This document shows, piece after piece, positions 8,201-11,322 of a stretch of DNA of 11,322 nucleotides (within the stretch, counting starts at the first letter, position 1; every line of letters begins with the position of its first letter). The stretch covers positions 1-11,322 of the forward strand of contig JAJAYS010000317.1 in assembly GCA_026786065.1 (NCBI GenBank), in the 5' to 3' direction. Origin of the DNA: Polaromonas sp. (GTDB taxonomy: Bacteria; Pseudomonadota; Gammaproteobacteria; Burkholderiales; Burkholderiaceae_C). A model generated the notes under the pieces. That model saw only the letters and a list, made by a program, of their open reading frames with translations, did no database searches and was not told where the DNA came from. A program made the position numbers and the translations under genes.

Positions 8201-8742
8201 TGATCGATTCGCGCGAGCCGCAGTTGCTGGCCGCGATCCTAAGTGATTTGCGCGTCATCAACGGCAACCGGGGCAAGCTGATCCTGTTCAAGCTGGACGA
8301 CAAATCCGATCCGCAGTTGCTCGAAGCGTCGTGCGACGAAGCCCTGTACAACGCCCATCGCGCGCTGCTCAAGGACGATGAACTGGTAATCGTGCAGGGC
8401 ACGCTGCAGGCCGGCAACGAGCGCTTCGGCCGGCGCTTCAAGCTCACGCAGGTGTTCGATCTGGAAACCGCACGCTGCCGCTTCGGCAAATATTTGCGGG
8501 TGGCGGTGAACGGCGCCGTGCCCGACATTGCGCGGCTGGTCCGCGACTTTCCGCCGCGTACCGAAGCCAGTCCGCAGGGCGACGTCAGCCGCAGCCTGGC
8601 GGTGCGCCTGAGCCTGCGGCGCGAGCAGGCCAGTGCGGAAATTCATCTCGGTGAAGCAGCCCGGTTCTTTCCGACCGACGCCGCGCTGGCGAGCTGGATG
8701 GCTCAGGCCGACAACGGCGTCGCCAGGATTGTTTACGAATGA
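5227..8742 (+). CDS. dnaE: DNA polymerase III subunit alpha
   Basis: This is the catalytic subunit of the replicative polymerase, 1171 residues against 1160 in E. coli. The PHP domain starts at the N-terminus (FVHLRLHTEFS, 2-12). The palm carries PDFDIDF with catalytic Asp404 and Asp406, and the third aspartate is Asp573 in KFDFLGL; these match E. coli Asp401, Asp403 and Asp555. The glycine-rich segment GPGRGSGAGS lies just ahead of the palm aspartates. A beta-clamp binding motif QGGLF is at 927-931, next to the helix-hairpin-helix region and equivalent to E. coli QADMF at 920-924. An OB-fold is at about 985-1065. It is DnaE1-type, not the shorter mutagenic DnaE2 (ImuC), because the clamp motif and full C-terminus are present. 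It is transcribed divergently from egtB and convergent with tolA. Confidence 0.98.
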   Translation: MFVHLRLHTEFSVVDGTNRIDEIVAAAAADYQPALAITDLGNLFGTVKFYREARAAGVKPLIGADVWVQVPGKDSAAPAARLLLLVQDHRGYLNLSELLTRAWMHNVVRDQAIIKLDWLQELNAGLLALSGAQGGAIGQALMQGDSSRATECALHLAGLFPHRFYLELQRAGRPEDERHVSAAVQLAARLKLPVVATHPVQFLTADDYDAHEARVCISGGEILGNARRVRKFTREQYFKSSAQMQQLFEDVPSALANSVEIAKRCNLELQLGKPQLPNYPTPEVDGVRLPIDAYFRQASHEGLAARLKHLYPDAALRLAKEPTYVERLEFEIATILKMGFPGYFLIVGDFINWAKNNGCPVGPGRGSGAGSLVAYALNITDLDPLRYNLLFERFLNPERVSMPDFDIDFCQTNRDRVIDYVKAKYGKEAVSQIVTFGTMAARAAIRDVGRVLDFPYGFCDGISKLIPNKPGQAVTLQLPPAERDKNDKLVYASEAEPILAERERKEEDVRTLLELARKLEGLTRNVGMHAGGVLIAPGKLTDFCPLYAQPGSGSAVSQFDKDDVEAIGLVKFDFLGLATLTILELARQFIVERHPAQKDFRFEDLPLDDARVYALFSRGETEAVFQFESIGMQRMLKDAKPDRLEDLIAMNALYRPGPMELIPTYIARKHGKETPEYPDPRVKPMLEETYGIMVYQEQVMQTAQILGGYSLGGADMLRRAMGKKKKEEMDAQRDIFRKGAGVNGLSEQKADEVFDLMEKFAGYGFNKSHSAAYALLAYHTAWLKVHYPAEFFAANMTVEMGDTDKLKVLFADAQKMGLSFESPDINRGAYRFETTGNKSVRYALGAIKGTGEQAIAAMVAARDAGGPFTSLFDFCLRVDRSRLNKRSVDALIKGGAFDNLHLNRAALLASVDRAFEFAAASAANANQGGLFDIGDSHAASTQEPALVEAVPFGVKARLVHEKTAIGFYLSGHLFDEVEAEVRQFAKRRIEDLIDSREPQLLAAILSDLRVINGNRGKLILFKLDDKSDPQLLEASCDEALYNAHRALLKDDELVIVQGTLQAGNERFGRRFKLTQVFDLETARCRFGKYLRVAVNGAVPDIARLVRDFPPRTEASPQGDVSRSLAVRLSLRREQASAEIHLGEAARFFPTDAALASWMAQADNGVARIVYE

Positions 8743-8764
8743 TTTAGGCTTCTAGCCCTGTTAA

Positions 8765-8796
8765 TACGGGCGTTAGCAGCTATTGAAATAATAGCG
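8765..8796. repeat. Hairpin-forming dispersed repeat copy after dnaE
   Basis: This 32-base element lies 22 bases past the dnaE stop. It holds the perfect stem GCTATT (8779-8784), GAAAT loop, AATAGC (8790-8795). It aligns without gaps to 11272-11303 inside ybgC with 24 of 32 identities, including TACGGGCGT and TAATAGCG at the two ends. I associate such AGCAGCTAT/ATAGC hairpins with intergenic repeats of Comamonadaceae; that link is from memory and unsearched. Confidence 0.55.
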
Positions 8797-8799
8797 ACT

Positions 8800-8819
8800 G
8801 GCGGGTTGACTTGCCCGCC
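8800..8819 (+). terminator. Probable dnaE terminator hairpin
   Basis: GGCGGG (8800-8805), an eight-base loop, CCCGCC (8814-8819): a perfect six-pair GC stem, followed by CCATTTCATT. The T tract is interrupted, so termination strength is uncertain. It directly follows the repeat copy at 8765-8796. Confidence 0.45.
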
Positions 8820-8880
8820 CCATTTCATTGACAGGGGCCAGATCGGGACCGGGATAGCCGGCTTCGATCCAATGCCCGAT

Positions 8881-8893
8881 GGGGACGTTCCCC
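8881..8893 (-). terminator. Small hairpin just after the tolA stop
   Basis: GGGGA, CGT loop, TCCCC forms a five-pair hairpin five bases beyond the tolA stop codon on the minus strand. A further inverted repeat, ATCGGG (8842-8847) with CCCGAT (8875-8880), lies beyond it. Neither has a T tract on the minus strand, so these may be RNA 3'-end structures rather than true terminators. Confidence 0.3.
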
Positions 8894-8898
8894 TCGCG

Positions 8899-9855
8899 CT
8901 ACCTCGGCTTGAACTCCACCACGATCGGCGTCGGCACGCGGCCATCGGTGTCGCGCGGCATGGTGCCGGTGCGGTCTATGGCCTTCAGAACCGCTTCGTC
9001 CCAGGCCCGATTGCCACTGGATTTGACCAGCCGACGGCTGATGATGGTGCCGTCCGGGGCGGAGCTGACTTCGACGTCGGCCTTGGGGCTACCGACGATG
9101 TCGTCGGTCGAGAGCACATTCGGCAAGACCCGGGCCGCCACCTTGCCGCCGTAACTCGCCGACGGTCCGCTGGCACGCTGCGCCGAGCCGCCTGAATCGG
9201 GCGAGCCGCTGGCTCCGGCCATGCCCATGATGCGTTTGACTTCGTCGGCGCGCCGCTGTTCGGTTGCCGCTTCGGCCAGTTTGGCCTGTTGCGCTTTGTC
9301 TTGTTCGAGCTTTTTCGCTTCGGCCAGCTTTTTATCCAGCGCGAGTTTGCGCTGCGCCAGTTCGTCTTTGGCGCGCTCTTTTTCCTGCTCTTTCTCACGG
9401 GCGGCGAGGGCTTGCTCCTTTTTCAGCGCGGCCGCTTCGGCTTCTTTCTTTCTCAACGCCGCTGCCTCGGCGTCCTTTTGCTGCTCAAGCAGCTTGCGTT
9501 TTTTTTCCTGCTCCAGCGCAATGTCCACCCGGGGCGCGACCGGCTCGGCCTTGAGTTCGGGCTTCGGTGGCTCAACCACCCTGGGCTCCGGTTTTGGCGT
9601 AGGCGTGGGCGTGGGTGCAGGTACGGGCGGGGGAGGCGGTGGCGGCGGGGTATCGGCACGCGGCGCAGCCTGCTGCGGCAGCGCCGACCACAATTCGGCC
9701 TCGAAGGTTGTGGCCGGATCGCTGCGTTTCCAGTTCACGCCCCAGGTCAGCGCCCCCAGCAGCACCAGATGCGCGGCGATGGCGAGAAGGAAGGCCCTGG
9801 CCGAGCGCGTTTCGCGCGGCGGCGCAAATTCAAGCCGGTCGAAGTTGGAACGCAT
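8899..9855 (-). CDS. tolA: Cell envelope integrity protein TolA
   Basis: TolA links the inner-membrane TolQR motor to outer-membrane Pal/TolB and supports envelope constriction. The 318-residue protein has the expected architecture: a short cytoplasmic N-terminus, one transmembrane helix at about 21-40, a proline-rich stretch at 68-108 (eight prolines in a row from 70), a highly charged Lys/Glu/Ala coiled-coil helix at about 112-208, a Gly/Ser linker, and a globular TonB/TolA C-terminal domain at about 240-318. His29 in the membrane helix matches the conserved TolA/TonB histidine; the serine four residues earlier in E. coli TolA is alanine here (Ala25). It starts 40 bases after tolR and has only a poor Shine-Dalgarno. 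It could be labelled a TonB-family protein, but the tolQ-tolR context makes TolA far more likely. Confidence 0.93.
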   Translation of the reverse strand: MRSNFDRLEFAPPRETRSARAFLLAIAAHLVLLGALTWGVNWKRSDPATTFEAELWSALPQQAAPRADTPPPPPPPPVPAPTPTPTPKPEPRVVEPPKPELKAEPVAPRVDIALEQEKKRKLLEQQKDAEAAALRKKEAEAAALKKEQALAAREKEQEKERAKDELAQRKLALDKKLAEAKKLEQDKAQQAKLAEAATEQRRADEVKRIMGMAGASGSPDSGGSAQRASGPSASYGGKVAARVLPNVLSTDDIVGSPKADVEVSSAPDGTIISRRLVKSSGNRAWDEAVLKAIDRTGTMPRDTDGRVPTPIVVEFKPR

Positions 9856-9895
9856 GGCGCTTGAGTGGCGTGGCGGCTAAGCGGCTGACGCGGCG

Positions 9896-10336
9896 TCAGG
9901 AGCCGGTCTGCACCGAAAGGCCGACGCGCGAAACACCGGCTTTTTGCAGCGCGTCCATGACCTTCACCACCGTCTCGTATTTGATGGACTTGTCGGCGCT
10001 GATGACAACCGGCACGGCCGTTTGCCCGTCTGCGCCGGCCCGGACCGCCGGCTCCAGCCGCGCCACGTCGCCCGCCACGCGCTGCACGGTGCTGGGCGAG
10101 GTGCCGGACTTCAGCTTGATCTGGATTGCCTCGTCCTTGCCAATCAAAATCTGAACCGGATTCTGCGGCTGGCTCGGTGCCTTGCCCACCTTGGGCAGCG
10201 CGATCATGCTGGGGGTGATCAGCGGCGCGGTCACCATGAAAATGATCAGCAGCACCAGCATCACGTCGATGAAGGGCACCATGTTGATCTCGCTGATCGT
10301 GCGGCGGCCTCGGCCGCGGGAACTGACTGCTGGCAT
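9896..10336 (-). CDS. tolR: Tol-Pal system protein TolR (ExbD/TolR family)
   Basis: TolR is a single-span inner-membrane protein that, with TolQ, uses the proton gradient to drive TolA. The protein is 146 residues. A short basic N-terminus (RGRGRR) precedes ISEINMVPFIDVMLVLLIIF, the family signature, with the proton-path aspartate at Asp24 (Asp23 in E. coli). The membrane helix runs to about residue 42, followed by a periplasmic domain. AGGAAA (10342-10347, read on the minus strand) is a good ribosome binding site about five bases before the ATG. It lies 36 bases after tolQ and 40 bases before tolA in one operon. Confidence 0.96.
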   Translation of the reverse strand: MPAVSSRGRGRRTISEINMVPFIDVMLVLLIIFMVTAPLITPSMIALPKVGKAPSQPQNPVQILIGKDEAIQIKLKSGTSPSTVQRVAGDVARLEPAVRAGADGQTAVPVVISADKSIKYETVVKVMDALQKAGVSRVGLSVQTGS

Positions 10337-10372
10337 GGCGATTTCCTCGGGTAGTCGGTGTGCGCCCGGCGC

Positions 10373-11110
10373 TCAGAAGCCGGACGGCGAGGTCGCACTC
10401 TGCGACTGGGCTGACGGCGCGGCCGACGCTGCCGCCTGCGCGCCGAGGTTGCGCTGCAGGATGTTGGAGAACTCTTCGATGAAGGTCTCCAGCCGGTTGG
10501 CGATGCGGTCGATGTCGTGGGCGAAGCGGTTGTAAGCCACCACCGCCGGAATCGCGGCGAACAGGCCGATCGCGGTGGCCACCAGCGCTTCGGCAATGCC
10601 GGGCGCGACGGTGGCGAGCGTCACCTGCTCCAGCGCAGCCAGCCCGGTGAAGGCGTGCATGATGCCCCAAACCGTGCCGAACAAGCCGACGTAGGGCGAC
10701 ACCGAACCAACCGTGGCCAGGAAGGACAGGTTGGCTTCGATGGAATCGAGTTCACGCTGGTAGCTCGCCCGCATCGCCCGGCGCGCACCGTCGAGCAGCG
10801 TGCCGGGGTCAAGGATGTGGCGCTCGCGCAGCTTCTGGTATTCGCGCATGCCGCTGGCAAAAATGCGCTCCATCCCGCCCGAATGCTTGGCGTTTTGCGC
10901 CGCGCCGGCAAACAGGTCGTTCAGGCTGGTGCCGGACCAGAACCCGCGGTCAAACTCGTCGTTTAGACGCTGGACGCGCTTGAGCGCCATGATTTTCCGG
11001 AAGATCGCTGCCCAGCTGGCAATCGACACGCCGACCAGCAGCAGCACGACGAATTGCACCACCCAGCTGGCGTTGAGAATGAGGTTGAATATGGACAGGT
11101 CTTGGGTCAT
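10373..11110 (-). CDS. tolQ: Tol-Pal system protein TolQ (MotA/TolQ/ExbB family)
   Basis: TolQ is the pentameric inner-membrane stator of the Tol motor. The 245-residue protein has three membrane helices at about 15-37, 129-153 and 169-193. The conserved VGLFGTVWGI (141-150) lies in the second, and PGIAEALVATAIGLFAAIPA (170-189) in the third. Residues 225-245 are an Ala/Ser/Gln-rich tail not expected to be conserved. The start codon overlaps the ybgC stop as ATGA (11107-11110), so translation is probably coupled. No Shine-Dalgarno is visible ahead of it, which also favours coupling. The assignment to TolQ over ExbB rests on ybgC upstream and tolR-tolA downstream. Confidence 0.96.
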   Translation of the reverse strand: MTQDLSIFNLILNASWVVQFVVLLLVGVSIASWAAIFRKIMALKRVQRLNDEFDRGFWSGTSLNDLFAGAAQNAKHSGGMERIFASGMREYQKLRERHILDPGTLLDGARRAMRASYQRELDSIEANLSFLATVGSVSPYVGLFGTVWGIMHAFTGLAALEQVTLATVAPGIAEALVATAIGLFAAIPAVVAYNRFAHDIDRIANRLETFIEEFSNILQRNLGAQAAASAAPSAQSQSATSPSGF

Positions 11111-11322
11111 GGGGTGCGTTTTTTTTCTGGAACGGATTCAGGCGATTTTGGGACGCTCGTCAAACGATTGAGCAGCGCGGCCGGCAGCCGCATCGGCTGC
11201 AGCGTGGCCGCATCGACCCAGCCGATCCGAACCCGTCCTTCACATAACAAATTGGTCTTTTGACCATATTTTACGGGCGTAGGCAGCTCTGATTTTAATA
11301 GCGCCTGCTGGTAAATTATCAG
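11107..11322 (-). CDS. ybgC: Acyl-CoA thioesterase YbgC, C-terminal part (runs off the window)
   Basis: This frame continues past the right edge, so only about 71 C-terminal residues are seen. The segment LLCEGRVRIGWVDAATLQPM followed by RLP matches the last strands of YbgC hotdog-fold thioesterases (E. coli [20 protein letters not shown] then ALP). YbgC hydrolyses acyl-CoA thioesters and is usually the first gene of the tol operon, as here. The N-terminal catalytic aspartate region is outside the window. Between YQQ and LLCEGRV there are about ten more residues than in E. coli YbgC, and this insert (ALLKSELPTPV) coincides with a repeat copy. The tail after NRL (TSVPKSPESVPEKKRTP) also extends beyond the E. 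coli end. An A8 tract lies at 11119-11126. Confidence 0.85.
   Translation of the reverse strand: MIIYQQALLKSELPTPVKYGQKTNLLCEGRVRIGWVDAATLQPMRLPAALLNRLTSVPKSPESVPEKKRTP
11272..11303. repeat. Repeat copy inside the ybgC coding sequence
   Basis: These 32 bases align without gaps to 8765-8796 (24 identities), sharing TACGGGCGT at one end, GCAGCT in the middle and TAATAGCG at the other. The copy can fold, less perfectly, through AGGC-GCT and AGCTGCCT arms. It is read through in frame by ybgC and encodes about 11 residues. It is also AT-richer than the coding sequence around it. Confidence 0.5.

Noticed and set aside
9590..9660. Low-complexity G-rich tract that could form G-quadruplexes
   Set aside because: It encodes the proline-rich linker of TolA, which fully explains the composition.

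Overview
The window is GC-rich DNA that looks like a chromosomal contig edge from a betaproteobacterium. Comamonadaceae (Polaromonas/Rhodoferax-like) is most likely, judging by the protein types (tolQRA with ybgC, a 1171-residue DnaE, an EgtB of the proteobacterial kind, a LysR/pirin pair) and by a dispersed hairpin repeat of a kind I associate with that family. The taxonomic call is inference. Bases 1-58 are an uninterrupted C run, most easily explained as a sequencing or assembly artefact at a contig end.

Layout. (1) 217-3592 is a redox or stress-type cluster. A LysR-family regulator on the minus strand is divergent from a pirin (YhhW-type cupin). After a probable terminator, a tightly spaced plus-strand set follows: a DoxX membrane protein, a flavodoxin-like FMN oxidoreductase and an OsmC-family thiol protein. 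(2) Convergent to osmC is egtB (3683-5041, minus), the iron-dependent sulfoxide synthase of ergothioneine biosynthesis, without its usual partner egtD in the window. (3) Divergent from egtB is dnaE (5227-8742, plus), the replicative DNA polymerase III alpha subunit, with catalytic aspartates and an internal beta-clamp motif visible. (4) Convergent to dnaE is the Tol envelope operon on the minus strand: ybgC (3' part only, running off the right edge), tolQ, tolR, tolA. tolB and pal do not follow tolA, because the next gene is dnaE in the opposite orientation.

How the parts work together. TolQ and TolR form the proton-driven motor that energises TolA across the periplasm for envelope integrity and cell division; YbgC is a hotdog acyl-CoA thioesterase commonly encoded with them. 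The pirin/DoxX/flavodoxin/OsmC set with a divergent LysR looks like one regulated response to oxidants or electrophiles, and EgtB next to it makes another low-molecular-weight thiol antioxidant, although it is probably a separate transcription unit.

The most interesting signal is a 32-bp repeat copy lying in frame inside the ybgC coding sequence, where the protein appears about ten residues longer than E. coli YbgC. A related copy (24/32 identities) sits just after dnaE as a hairpin. Other points are possible leaderless promoters at dnaE and egtB, an A8 tract just before the ybgC stop where a -1 slip would fuse YbgC to TolQ, and the split Tol operon. I see no RNA genes, CRISPR arrays, insertion sequences or phage genes, and no wholly new system.
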